Assembly (NCBI RefSeq): GCF_004138495.1
Contig: NZ_ML142851.1
Span: 127,134 to 141,096, forward strand
Direction: 5' to 3'
DNA length: 13,963 nt
Source: Phytoactinopolyspora endophytica
GTDB lineage: Bacteria; Actinomycetota; Actinomycetes; Jiangellales; Jiangellaceae
Shown: positions 6,595 to 13,802 of the stretch, one piece after another
How positions within the stretch are numbered: position 1 is the first letter of the stretch
How the letters are laid out: each line of letters opens with the position of its first letter
Translations under genes and position numbers: made by a program
The notes under the pieces: model-generated
Seen by the model: the letters and a program-made list of their open reading frames with translations, nothing else
What the model was told of the DNA's origin: nothing
The model's database searches: none

Positions 6595-6921
6595 GGGCGC
6601 ACAGCCTGTCATAGCCGATGAGAATTCACCATTCGAGTCAAGGCTCGGCTGATCCCGATCCGACATCGCATACCACGAGGTCAACAACTCGGCATCGCTC
6701 GCCTGTTCTATACCCGCCGGGCGGGTTACAACTCGATACAGCCAAGCGGCGCCACCCCCGTGTACGGGCACCTCCGGGCGGGAACAGCGCAGCGGCGAAA
6801 GCTGCCGAAAACGGGGCGTACGGCCTGTATGAGATGGGACCATAGCGGGTAGCGAGGGAGCACTGGGGCACCGATGCTGATCACGGAACCCCATGAGCGA
6901 CGGACGAAGGAGCCCCACGCG
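6595..6921. other. Divergent intergenic region between LppM and phosphoketolase genes
   Basis: About 327 bases carrying the divergent promoters. A perfect 7-1-7 palindrome ACCCGCC-G-GGCGGGT (6712-6726) sits near the middle. TTGACC and TTGACT occur on the minus strand toward lppM but without a convincing -10 at 17-19 bp. On the plus strand TATGAG (6828-6833) is a possible -10 with a poor -35. I see no riboswitch or RNA gene. Confidence 0.45.
6712..6726. repeat. Perfect 7-1-7 GC palindrome, possible operator
   Basis: ACCCGCC-G-GGCGGGT in the lppM/xfp divergent region, 118 bases from the LppM start and about 195 from the phosphoketolase start. A one-base centre suits a dimeric DNA-binding protein better than an RNA hairpin, but GC-rich palindromes are not rare in such a genome. 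Confidence 0.35.
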
Positions 6922-9324
6922 ATGTTGAGAAAGACGACGTCCAAATCCAGGCAGCTCGACGACGATCTGGTGTCCCGCATCGACGCATGGTGGCGTGCGG
7001 CCAACTACCTCTCCGTCGGCCAGATCTATCTGCTGGACAATCCGCTGCTGCGCACCCCGCTCAGTCCGGAGCACATCAAACCGAGGCTGCTGGGCCACTG
7101 GGGCACCTGCCCGGGGTTGAACTTCCTGTACGCCCACCTCAACCGGACCATCGTCGAGCGTGACACCGACATGATCTACATCTGCGGCCCTGGTCACGGC
7201 GGCCCGGCCATGGTCGCTGCATCGTGGCTGGAAGGTACGTACAGCGAGGTGTACTCACACGTCGGGAAGGACGAAGACGGCCTGCGCACACTGTTCCGTC
7301 AGTTCTCCTTCCCGGGGGGCGTCCCGAGTCACGTCGCACCGGAGACCCCGGGCTCGATCCATGAGGGCGGCGAGCTCGGATATGCGCTGTCGCACGCCTA
7401 CGGCGCAGCCTTCGACAATCCGGACCTTGTGGTGGCCGCCGTCGTCGGAGACGGCGAGGCGGAGACCGGCCCGCTGGCAACGTCGTGGCACAGCAACAAG
7501 TTCCTCAACCCGGCCACGGACGGCACGGTATTGCCGATCCTCCACCTCAACGGCTACAAGATCGCCAACCCTACAGTGCTGGCTAGGATTCCGCGGGAGG
7601 AGCTGGAGTCGCTGCTCGTCGGATACGGCCACAGGCCGTACTGGTTCGAGGCGGGATTCGACGACGAGAAACCGGACGAGGTTCATCGTCGCTTCGCCAC
7701 GTTGCTCGACGACGTTTTCGACGATATCGCCACCATCCGGCACGAGGCTCGCGAGGACTCGTCGTCCACCCGTCCCGCGTGGCCGATGATCGTCTTCAAG
7801 ACGCCCAAAGGTTGGACCGGACCGGCGCAGGTGGACGGCCTGCCGATCGAGAACACCTGGCGGTCGCATCAGGTCCCCATGGGCGACGTACGCGGCAACG
7901 ATGAGCACACCGTGATGCTCGAGTCATGGATGCGCTCCTACCGGCCGGAGGAGTTGTTCGATGAGAACGGGGCGCTGCGCGAGGAGATCGCGCGGCTGAA
8001 CCCGGTCGGCGATCGGCGGATGAGCGCCAACCGGCACGCCAACGGAGGGCTGATCAGCCGTGACCTCAAGCTGCCCGACTTCCGTGACTACGCCGTGGAC
8101 GTGCCCTCACCCGGTGCGGTGAACGCCGAGGCGACCCGGGTCCTGGGCGGCTGGCTGGGTGACGTCGTCAAAGCCAACCCGGACAACTTCCGCATCTTCG
8201 GCCCGGACGAGACCGTCTCGAATCGATTGAAGGCCACCGTCGACGTCGGAGGCAAAGCGTGGGTCGCGGAGCGGTTGCCAAGCGACGAGCACCTCGAAAT
8301 GGACGGCCGGGTCATGGAGATGCTGTCCGAACATCAGTGTCAAGGCTGGTTGGAGGGCTACGTGCTGACCGGCAGGCACGGCATCTTCAACAGCTATGAG
8401 GCGTTCATTCACATCGTCGACGCCATGTTCAACCAGCATGCCAAGTGGCTCAAAGTCACGAATGACATCCCGTGGCGTGCGCCGATCCCGTCGCTGAACT
8501 ATCTGCTCTCTTCGCATGTGTGGCGGCAGGACCACAACGGCTTCTCGCATCAGGACCCCGGCTTCATCGACCACGTCATGAACAAGAAGGCCGACATCAT
8601 CCGGGTGTACCTGCCGCCGGACTCCAACACGCTGCTGTCCACCTACGATCACTGCCTTCGTAGCCACGACTACGTCAACGTCGTCGTCGCCGGCAAGCAG
8701 GAACAGGCACAGTGGCTGAGCATGGAGGAGGCCATAGCTCATTGCACTCGCGGCGTCGGCATCTGGCAGTGGGCGAGCACCGACGGCGGCAACGTCGACC
8801 CGGACGTGGTGCTGGCGTGTGCCGGTGACGTACCGACCCTGGAGACCCTGGCGGCGGTGGAACTGCTCCTGAAGTATTTCCCCGATCTCAGGATCCGCGT
8901 GGTCAATGTGGTCGACCTGATGCGGCTTCAGGATTCCAAGGAGCACCCGCACGGACTACCGGACTCCGAGTTCGATGCGCTGTTCACTACGGATCGTCCG
9001 GTCGTCTTCGCCTACCACGGCTACCCGTGGCTGATCCATCGATTGACGTACCGCCGCATCAACCACGGCAACATCCACGTGCGGGGGTACAAGGAGGAAG
9101 GGACCACCACCACTCCCTTCGACATGGCCATGCTGAACGACCTGGACCGATACCACTTGGTGATCGACACGATCGACCGGGTGCCGCGGCTCGGCCGGCA
9201 CGCGGCGGGGGTGCGGCAGGACATGGTCGACGCCCGCCTCCGAGCGCGGCAGCACACCCGTGAGCACGGCGAGGATCTCCCGGCCGTCCGGGACTGGTGC
9301 TGGCCGGGCCTGCCGACCGCGTAA
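6922..9324 (+). CDS. xfp: Xylulose-5-phosphate/fructose-6-phosphate phosphoketolase
   Basis: An 800-residue thiamine-diphosphate enzyme of the cytosol that cleaves xylulose 5-phosphate (and often fructose 6-phosphate) with phosphate into acetyl phosphate and glyceraldehyde 3-phosphate (or erythrose 4-phosphate). Signatures: [15 protein letters not shown] near the N-terminus, GHGGPAM, the phosphoketolase motif EGGELGY (148-154), and the ThDP/Mg motif GDGE (176-179) in [11 protein letters not shown]. The C-terminal half is complete through the XFP C-terminal domain ([24 protein letters not shown]). Length is normal for the family. I chose ATG 6922 because GAAGGAG (6906-6912) lies 9 bases upstream; an in-frame ATG at 6874 would add 16 residues lacking family features. 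No ackA or pta is adjacent, so the fate of acetyl phosphate must be handled elsewhere. Substrate range (X5P only or dual) cannot be read safely. Confidence 0.97.
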   Translation: MLRKTTSKSRQLDDDLVSRIDAWWRAANYLSVGQIYLLDNPLLRTPLSPEHIKPRLLGHWGTCPGLNFLYAHLNRTIVERDTDMIYICGPGHGGPAMVAASWLEGTYSEVYSHVGKDEDGLRTLFRQFSFPGGVPSHVAPETPGSIHEGGELGYALSHAYGAAFDNPDLVVAAVVGDGEAETGPLATSWHSNKFLNPATDGTVLPILHLNGYKIANPTVLARIPREELESLLVGYGHRPYWFEAGFDDEKPDEVHRRFATLLDDVFDDIATIRHEAREDSSSTRPAWPMIVFKTPKGWTGPAQVDGLPIENTWRSHQVPMGDVRGNDEHTVMLESWMRSYRPEELFDENGALREEIARLNPVGDRRMSANRHANGGLISRDLKLPDFRDYAVDVPSPGAVNAEATRVLGGWLGDVVKANPDNFRIFGPDETVSNRLKATVDVGGKAWVAERLPSDEHLEMDGRVMEMLSEHQCQGWLEGYVLTGRHGIFNSYEAFIHIVDAMFNQHAKWLKVTNDIPWRAPIPSLNYLLSSHVWRQDHNGFSHQDPGFIDHVMNKKADIIRVYLPPDSNTLLSTYDHCLRSHDYVNVVVAGKQEQAQWLSMEEAIAHCTRGVGIWQWASTDGGNVDPDVVLACAGDVPTLETLAAVELLLKYFPDLRIRVVNVVDLMRLQDSKEHPHGLPDSEFDALFTTDRPVVFAYHGYPWLIHRLTYRRINHGNIHVRGYKEEGTTTTPFDMAMLNDLDRYHLVIDTIDRVPRLGRHAAGVRQDMVDARLRARQHTREHGEDLPAVRDWCWPGLPTA

Positions 9325-9401
9325 CCTTAGGCGCGAGGGCAACGGCGCCCGGAGGGCATGATCATCGGCTAGGACGGTCGACAGGTACAGGACAGCGCGC
9401 G

Positions 9402-10325
9402 TTGCAGGGTGTATTCGAGGGTTTCGGTGTCATCGCCGTCGTCATCGCGCTCGGGTATGCTCTCGGCCGCGCCCGCATCGTCGATCGAGAAGCGCAGATC
9501 GTGCTCTCGAGGGTGGTCTTCACCGTCGGGATCCCCACACTCCTCTTCGTGACGTTGTCGACCGCTGACCTCGGCACGATCTTCTCTTCCGCGATGGTGG
9601 CGATCAGCGGTGCGGTGTTCGTGGCGGCCGCCGGCTACGCCGTCGTCGCGAGATGGGTCTGGAGACGGTCCGTGGGGACCATCACGATCGGGACCCTGTC
9701 CAGCAGCTATGTGAACGCCGGCAACCTGGGCATCCCGATCGCGGTCTACGTGCTGGGTGACGGTTCATACGTCGCGCCGGTCATGCTGCTGCAGCTGGTG
9801 GTCATGGCGCCGATCGCGTTCGCGGTGCTGGATACGGCTTCATCCGGGCGTCGCCCGACGTGGCAGTCGGTTCTGTTGCGACCGATCGCCAATCCGGTGA
9901 CCGCCTCGTCGTTGCTCGGCGTGCTCGTCGCCGGCACCGGTATGCACGTTCCGAGCATCGTCCAGCGGCCGGCGGACCTCGTCGCCGGGATGGCGATCCC
10001 CATCGCGTTGATCGTCTACGGCGCTTCGCTGCGTGGAGCCCCGCGGCCCGGCGCCGGAGGGTCAGCGCGGGACGTCCTGCTGATCACGGTGCTGAAGCTG
10101 GTCGTGCAGCCCGCGGTGGCGTACCTGGTCGGCCGGTTCCTGCTCGACCTTGACGACGCCTGGCTGTTGGCGGTGACCGTGACGGCCGCGCTGCCGACGG
10201 CGCAGAACATCTTCGTCTACTCGGTCCGTTACCAGACCGGCATGGCGCTCGCCCGTGATTCCATCTTCGTCACGACGCTGTTGTCCGGAGTCTCCATCCT
10301 CATCATCGCTGCGCTGCTCGCCTGA
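9402..10325 (+). CDS. AEC (auxin efflux carrier) family transporter
   Basis: A 307-residue integral membrane protein with about ten hydrophobic helices in two five-helix repeats, as in AEC/BASS-type carriers. Typical family pieces: FGVIAVVIALGYALGRARIVD at the start, SSYVNAGNLGIPIAVYVLGD in helix 4 (the conserved N-x-GNLGIP crossover), and TAALPTAQNIFVYSVRYQ in the second repeat. Bacterial members export or import organic anions such as malate; the substrate here is not known. The likely start is TTG 9402, with AGGA (9389-9392) nine bases upstream and the first helix beginning a few residues later. Longer versions reaching back to 9297 would overlap the phosphoketolase end and add a hydrophilic stretch unlike the family. 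It follows xfp by 77 bases on the same strand, so co-transcription is possible; a short GGCGC/GCGCC repeat (9330-9349) could weakly interrupt it. Confidence 0.88.
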   Translation: MQGVFEGFGVIAVVIALGYALGRARIVDREAQIVLSRVVFTVGIPTLLFVTLSTADLGTIFSSAMVAISGAVFVAAAGYAVVARWVWRRSVGTITIGTLSSSYVNAGNLGIPIAVYVLGDGSYVAPVMLLQLVVMAPIAFAVLDTASSGRRPTWQSVLLRPIANPVTASSLLGVLVAGTGMHVPSIVQRPADLVAGMAIPIALIVYGASLRGAPRPGAGGSARDVLLITVLKLVVQPAVAYLVGRFLLDLDDAWLLAVTVTAALPTAQNIFVYSVRYQTGMALARDSIFVTTLLSGVSILIIAALLA

Positions 10326-10346
10326 GGCTGCCGTGGATCCGCGGTG

Positions 10347-10363
10347 CGAACGTCCGCCGTTCG
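10347..10363. terminator. Weak hairpin in the AEC/YceI convergent gap
   Basis: CGAAC (10347-10351) and GTTCG (10359-10363) form a perfect 5-bp inverted repeat with a 7-base loop in the 47-base gap between two convergent stops. The position suits a bidirectional terminator, but the stem is short and there is no T-run. Confidence 0.3.
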
Positions 10364-10372
10364 GCTGCGCCG

Positions 10373-11101
10373 TCATGGCGAGTCGTCGGCCTTGGTCAGG
10401 GTGAGGAGGAACTCCACCAGGCCCTCGTCCTCGACCCGGACGAAGGCCAGGTCCGGCGCGTCGATGTCGAAGTCGTCGAACGTGATCGGGATCGACCCCA
10501 CCACCTCGACGGACTCGCCGGACAGCTGCATCTGTAGGTCGACCTCGACCTCACGGGTGACGTCCCGGATGGTCAGCTCGCCGCTGGCTGTCTGCTCGAC
10601 CGGCCCCGTGGCGGTCGGAAGATCGTCGAGAGCGACCGGCTCGGTCAGCGTGAACGTCGATGTCGGGTACTCGTCGGTATTCAAGATGGACCCTTGGAAC
10701 TGGCCGTCACGGCTGTCGCTGTCCGTGGTGACCGTGGTCATGTCGAGAACCACGTCCGCGGCCGTAGCAGCGCTGTCGGTGACGGTGACCTCGCCGGTCA
10801 CGTCGCTGGTCCGCCCGACGACGGTGTTGTCCAGGCCGTTGAGGACCTCGTCGACCCGATACCCGGCCTCCGACTCGGAGGCGATGGTCCAGGTGCCGTC
10901 CAGTACCAGATCTTCTGCGGGTGCGGGGTTCCCGCCGTCGGTCTCGTCGTCGTCGCCGTCCGCGAGAGTGAACTCCTCGGGTGCGTCGTCAGTGATGACG
11001 TTCACATAGAGCCACGTGCCGCCGAGGACCAGCACCACAACGCCGGCCAGGCTGCCGAGCACGATGAGGAGCCTGCGCTTGGTATTCGAGGACGAGGGCA
11101 T
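10373..11101 (-). CDS. Membrane-anchored YceI family protein
   Basis: A 242-residue protein: a short basic N-terminus (NTKRRL), one transmembrane helix (about 11-33), a very acidic linker (about 38-65, with DGDDDETDGG) and a YceI-like lipocalin-fold domain (about 66-242). Domain marks are LDGTWTIASESEAGYRVDE, the central DMTTVTTDSDSRDGQFQGS and the C-terminal SIPITFDDFDIDAP. YceI proteins bind polyisoprenoid-type lipids in a beta-barrel; here the domain would lie outside the membrane, tethered by the helix. The start is ATG 11101, with GGAG (11107-11110) five bases upstream; a GTG at 11116 would add five residues but place that site inside the coding region. It is convergent with the AEC gene and follows the 11270-11884 membrane protein on the same strand after 168 bases. 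Ligand unknown. Confidence 0.88.
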   Translation of the reverse strand: MPSSSNTKRRLLIVLGSLAGVVVLVLGGTWLYVNVITDDAPEEFTLADGDDDETDGGNPAPAEDLVLDGTWTIASESEAGYRVDEVLNGLDNTVVGRTSDVTGEVTVTDSAATAADVVLDMTTVTTDSDSRDGQFQGSILNTDEYPTSTFTLTEPVALDDLPTATGPVEQTASGELTIRDVTREVEVDLQMQLSGESVEVVGSIPITFDDFDIDAPDLAFVRVEDEGLVEFLLTLTKADDSP

Positions 11102-11128
11102 GAACACTCCAACCACTATCGTGCCGTA

Positions 11129-11145
11129 CGACAGCCGTTCTGTCG
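11129..11145. repeat. Inverted repeat upstream of the YceI gene
   Basis: CGACAG-CCGTT-CTGTCG is a perfect 6-5-6 inverted repeat 28 bases upstream of the YceI start. The position suits an operator. GATAGT on the minus strand (11120-11115) is -10-like but would start the transcript inside the ribosome binding site, so I do not call a promoter. Confidence 0.4.
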
Positions 11146-11217
11146 GGTGGCTTCACATGTCTTACGACGAGCGGTGCCGAATGGATTCCGATGGCGGCCG
11201 GCTTCTGCGGATTCTCA

Positions 11218-11232
11218 CCTGAAATTCAGGTC
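11218..11232. repeat. Perfect 15-bp palindrome in the YceI upstream region
   Basis: ACCTGAA-A-TTCAGGT is a perfect 7-1-7 palindrome, 117 bases upstream of the YceI start and 38 bases past the stop of the preceding membrane-protein gene. A one-base centre and AT-rich core favour a protein-binding site over a terminator. Known regulons do not identify it for me. Confidence 0.42.
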
Positions 11233-11269
11233 GCCCGAGCGTCCGCGAGTTCGGCGAAGGTACGGTCTG

Positions 11270-11884
11270 CTACCTCGCGAGGGTCCTCCGGCGCGCTCGG
11301 GCAATCCAGGACGTGACACCCATAGCGGTCATGACGGCGCCGAGTGACAGGGTCGCACCGGTGTAGATCCAGGTGGTGACCATCGGGCTGCTGTCGGTCT
11401 CCGGCAGTACTTCGTAGAGCTCCATGGTGAAGTCCATCGAGATCATGCCCGCCAGCCCGACGAGCGTCAGCAACGCCCCGGGAACCAGTGCCGTGGCGGG
11501 CGCCCAGTATGCGCAGATGACGACGCCTACGAGGACGGCGGCGCCAATGACGGTCTGCAGTACGCCGACGGCGTCGGTGCCTTCGCCGAAGAGCGCGATC
11601 GAGCGCTGGACGCTGGTGGCTCCAGCCATGAGGAACCCGACGGCGAACACGGTGGCAACTAGCCCCACGATGGCGCCCACCAGGTCGAGTAGGCTCGTCG
11701 GAGACCCCGTGTTGCGGCTGGGGTATCCGCCGGGCGGACCGTAGTTGACCTGGCCGTACGGTGTTCCGGCGGTGCCGTAGCCGGTGCTCGCGGGCATCCG
11801 AGCGCCCGGCCCGCCGTCGGCGCCCTGAGCACGCGGATCGGGTCGCTGGTACGGGTCGTGCGGCTGGTGCGGTGGCGTCGTCAT
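11270..11884 (-). CDS. Four-helix membrane protein with Pro/Gly-rich N-terminus, function unknown
   Basis: A 204-residue protein I do not recognise. Residues 1-63 are hydrophilic and low in complexity, rich in Pro, Gly, Tyr, Gln and His (PPHQPHDPYQRPDP, YGPPGGYPS), like the cytoplasmic tails of many actinobacterial membrane proteins. Four hydrophobic helices follow at about 66-89, 105-127, 129-150 and 168-193, and the protein ends with the basic WIARARRRTLAR. A short acidic loop with PETDSSP (161-167) lies between helices 3 and 4. No catalytic motif is visible. The start is ATG 11884, with only a weak GAAG upstream. A 36-residue membrane protein lies 95 bases upstream on the same strand, so the two may be co-transcribed. 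Confidence 0.75.
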   Translation of the reverse strand: MTTPPHQPHDPYQRPDPRAQGADGGPGARMPASTGYGTAGTPYGQVNYGPPGGYPSRNTGSPTSLLDLVGAIVGLVATVFAVGFLMAGATSVQRSIALFGEGTDAVGVLQTVIGAAVLVGVVICAYWAPATALVPGALLTLVGLAGMISMDFTMELYEVLPETDSSPMVTTWIYTGATLSLGAVMTAMGVTSWIARARRRTLAR

Positions 11885-11979
11885 GACTTCAAGACTGACG
11901 TGTTCACCATGTCAGCGCTAGTCGTAACAGGTTGTGGATGCCCGGGCGAGCGGTGCGGCCAGTGGCTATCATGACCGTG

Positions 11980-12090
11980 TCACAGGCGTGAGAGGAGCCA
12001 CCCGGCGGCGACGGCAAGGTAGCCGACCGCCAGGGCGGCCAGCGTGACGATGGTGACTGTCTCACGCCGCTGGGGCGGGTGCCTGAACAT
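11980..12090 (-). CDS. 36-residue single-helix membrane protein
   Basis: A small open frame from ATG 12090 to TGA 11980. It encodes 36 residues: a basic, Pro-rich head (MFRHPPQRRE) and one hydrophobic helix (about residues 11-33) ending in SRL. Third codon positions are about 89% G or C, as in the real genes around it, which supports coding. The positive head predicts the N-terminus inside. The ribosome binding site is weak and close (GGTGGTGAGAG directly before the ATG). A perfect 18-bp palindrome lies 19 bases upstream. It shares its strand with the superoxide dismutase gene but is separated from it by that gene's strong terminator, and the four-helix membrane protein gene follows. Function unknown; small membrane proteins of this shape often modulate larger membrane partners, which here is only a guess. 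Confidence 0.6.
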   Translation of the reverse strand: MFRHPPQRRETVTIVTLAALAVGYLAVAAGWLLSRL

Positions 12091-12109
12091 CTCTCACCAC
12101 CGGACGTCG

Positions 12110-12156
12110 AGTTCGGAAGGCCGAACTTTCTACTTCGTGACCCCATATTGACACAA
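12110..12156 (-). promoter_or_regulatory. Candidate promoter with palindromic operator for the small membrane protein
   Basis: Minus-strand TTGTGT (12156-12151) and TAGAAA (12132-12127) are a modest -35/-10 pair with an 18-bp spacer. A perfect 7-4-7 palindrome, AGTTCGG-AAGG-CCGAACT (12110-12127), covers the expected transcription start and touches the -10, where a repressor would act. Read as RNA it could instead form a hairpin just upstream of the ribosome binding site. The palindrome is certain; its role is inferred. Confidence 0.45.
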
Positions 12157-12199
12157 AAGACCAGCGTGGCGCCATAGCGTCGGCCTACGTTCAACACGA

Positions 12200-12247
12200 A
12201 CGGGCTCGGGCCTGGGTAGGTGAAGACCTACCCAGGCCCGAGCCCGT
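12200..12247 (-). terminator. Strong hairpin terminator after superoxide dismutase
   Basis: A perfect 22-bp stem: 12200-12221 pairs with 12226-12247 around a 4-base loop (GAAG on the plus strand, CTTC on the minus). It starts 39 bases past the dismutase stop. The minus strand then reads TCGTGTTGAACG, with no real T-run, so it is of the stem-dominated actinobacterial type. It could also act in the other direction. Confidence 0.88.
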
Positions 12248-12286
12248 CAGGAACGTATCAGTGGCAGCAGGGCCGGCTTGTGCCCG

Positions 12287-12913
12287 TCACCGCGGCGTGA
12301 TGAGTCCGCTCGTCTTGGACTTGGCGGACGTGAACCTCTCGGCGACGTCTCCCCAGTTCACGATGTTCCAGAACGCCGCGACGTAGTCCGGCTTGACGTT
12401 CTTGTACTGCAGGTAGAACGCGTGCTCCCACATGTCCAGCATGAGCAGCGGAACCGTGCCGACGGCGAGGTTGCCCTGGTGGTCGTAGAGCTGTTCGATG
12501 ACAAGGCGCTGGCCGATGCTCTCCCAGGCCAGGATCGACCAGCCCGAGCCCTGGATGCCGAGGGCGGCGGCGGTGAAGTGGGCCCGGAAGCCGTCGAAGG
12601 ATCCGAAGAACTCATCGACCGCGGCGCCCAGCTCGCCATCTGGCTTGTCGCCGCCCTCGGGCGACATGTTGTTCCAGAAGACGGTGTGGTTGACGTGCCC
12701 CGCCAGGTTGAACGCGAGGTTCTTCTGCAGCTGGTTGACTGTGTCCAGCTTGTTCGCCGCGCGGGCCTCTTCCATCTGCTCCAGCGCCGTGTTGGTGCCG
12801 TTCACGTAGGTCTGATGGTGCTTGGAGTGGTGCAACTCCATGATCTGGCCGGCGATGTGCGGCTCCAGAGCACCGTAGTCGTACGGGAGGTCGGGAAGGG
12901 AGTACGTAGCCAT
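12287..12913 (-). CDS. sodA: Superoxide dismutase, Fe/Mn family
   Basis: A 208-residue cytosolic or secreted dismutase converting superoxide to O2 and H2O2, with no signal peptide. Metal ligands are His28 (MELHHSKHH), His76 (GHVNHTVFW), Asp160 and His164 ([12 protein letters not shown]). The all-helical N-domain and the C-domain are complete and of normal length. At the position where Mn enzymes usually have a second-sphere Gln, the sequence has LYDHQGN with His145, the arrangement of mycobacterial SodA; metal choice (Fe, Mn or cambialistic) therefore cannot be read confidently. The start is ATG 12913, with GAGAGGA eight bases upstream; in-frame codons back to 13021 have no family similarity. 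It is monocistronic, ending at the hairpin 12200-12247. A one-mismatch repeat CCAAAC/GCTTGG (12960-12975) in the upstream gap is a possible but weak operator. Confidence 0.96.
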   Translation of the reverse strand: MATYSLPDLPYDYGALEPHIAGQIMELHHSKHHQTYVNGTNTALEQMEEARAANKLDTVNQLQKNLAFNLAGHVNHTVFWNNMSPEGGDKPDGELGAAVDEFFGSFDGFRAHFTAAALGIQGSGWSILAWESIGQRLVIEQLYDHQGNLAVGTVPLLMLDMWEHAFYLQYKNVKPDYVAAFWNIVNWGDVAERFTSAKSKTSGLITPR

Positions 12914-13017
12914 GCGTTGTGTCCTCTCGTCAGTGAGCGTGCCTACACCATGCTCATTGCCAAACTTACGCTTGGTTATTCCTTCACCGCGCACGTGGTC
13001 GCCGAATATGGAGAACG

Positions 13018-13656
13018 TCACGTGTCCGGTTCAGTGAGGGTGATCTGCACAGCGCGGAATGTCTCGGGAGTCTGGCGCAGCACGTTGAGCTTCGGGTCAG
13101 GCACAGTGAGATGTTGCGGCATGACGAGCTCTCGTAGCGGCGCCATCCGCGTGTCCGCCAGGACCTGAGAGACCGCACCGCGGTCGCCGCCGCCGATGAC
13201 GGCGTCCAGTGTGCCGGCGTGTGGCAAGATCACGCGCGCCGCGACGTCGGCGGCCGCCTGGAAGGCCTCCCGGGCCTGCTTCTCCCGGCGCCTGGCGAAA
13301 CGCTGCTGTGACTGCCCGCCCGCGGCAGTTCTGCCCTGGACGTGACGAGAACCCACTTTCGACGCGACAAGCTCGCGTCCGTCGAACACGCCGGAGGCGT
13401 ACCCGCCCTTCCGTACGAGCAGAACGCCCACGCGACGGTCCCGGCGCGCGTGCGCAGGCAACCCGCCGAACGGCGCGTCGTCGTCGACGACGAGCGGCCC
13501 GAACGGCACCTCGCAGAGTGCCTCCGCGCCGTCGGCCGCCTGGACAGCGACGGTGTCAGGTCTCGCCTGATACTCGATCGGTCCGTGCCGATCGGCGAAG
13601 CCGGCCAGCCATCGTTCCAGCCGCTCCGGCTGTACAGTGATCCGTTTGGTCGGCAC
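13018..13656 (-). CDS. acVLRF1 family peptidyl-tRNA hydrolase/release factor
   Basis: A 212-residue cytosolic protein of the actinobacterial Vms1-like release factor 1 family. These belong to the eRF1/Vms1 superfamily and are proposed to cleave peptidyl-tRNA on stalled or split 50S ribosomes in ribosome-associated quality control. The diagnostic block is [20 protein letters not shown] (100-119), followed by FARRREKQ. It includes a GGQ tripeptide at 113-115 like that of class I release factors, with Gln115 as presumed catalytic residue. [16 protein letters not shown] near the start and [13 protein letters not shown] before the loop are also family-like. I chose GTG 13656 because family similarity begins there; ATG 13722 would add 22 atypical residues. 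Neither start has a clear spaced ribosome binding site, though a G-run precedes the GTG. It lies 104 bases upstream of the dismutase gene on the same strand. Confidence 0.85.
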   Translation of the reverse strand: MPTKRITVQPERLERWLAGFADRHGPIEYQARPDTVAVQAADGAEALCEVPFGPLVVDDDAPFGGLPAHARRDRRVGVLLVRKGGYASGVFDGRELVASKVGSRHVQGRTAAGGQSQQRFARRREKQAREAFQAAADVAARVILPHAGTLDAVIGGGDRGAVSQVLADTRMAPLRELVMPQHLTVPDPKLNVLRQTPETFRAVQITLTEPDT

Positions 13657-13802
13657 CCCCCGAGCATGCCCGATACGTTGAACGGGCGCGCCGCAGGGTG
13701 AATGGTCACCCTGCTCGACCATGTCATCGTCGGGCCGTGTCCGCCCGCGCGACGTGGCTTTCGGGAGATGCCTCGAACTCTTACAGTCCGATGCGGATCA
13801 GC

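Noticed and set aside
6595..7197. An N-terminal extension of about 200 residues on the LppM frame, opposite the phosphoketolase.
   Set aside because: It is antisense to xfp and would bury the lipoprotein signal peptide and lipobox in the middle of a protein.
9324..9401. A strong terminator between phosphoketolase and AEC genes.
   Set aside because: Only a 5-bp GGCGC/GCGCC repeat with a 10-base loop is present, too weak to call.
12110..12127. GTTCGG-N4-CCGAAC as an SOS (LexA) box.
   Set aside because: Actinobacterial LexA sites are of the form GAAC-N4-GTTC; the half-sites here are in the opposite orientation.
12148..12178. A plus-strand TTGACA with CATAGC 19 bp downstream, resembling a second MerR-type promoter.
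   Set aside because: There is no dyad in the spacer, the -10 is weak, and it would transcribe only into the dismutase terminator.
13657..13802. A tRNA or small RNA in the gap between acVLRF1 and the right-edge gene.
   Set aside because: I found no cloverleaf, T-loop motif or terminator hairpin there.
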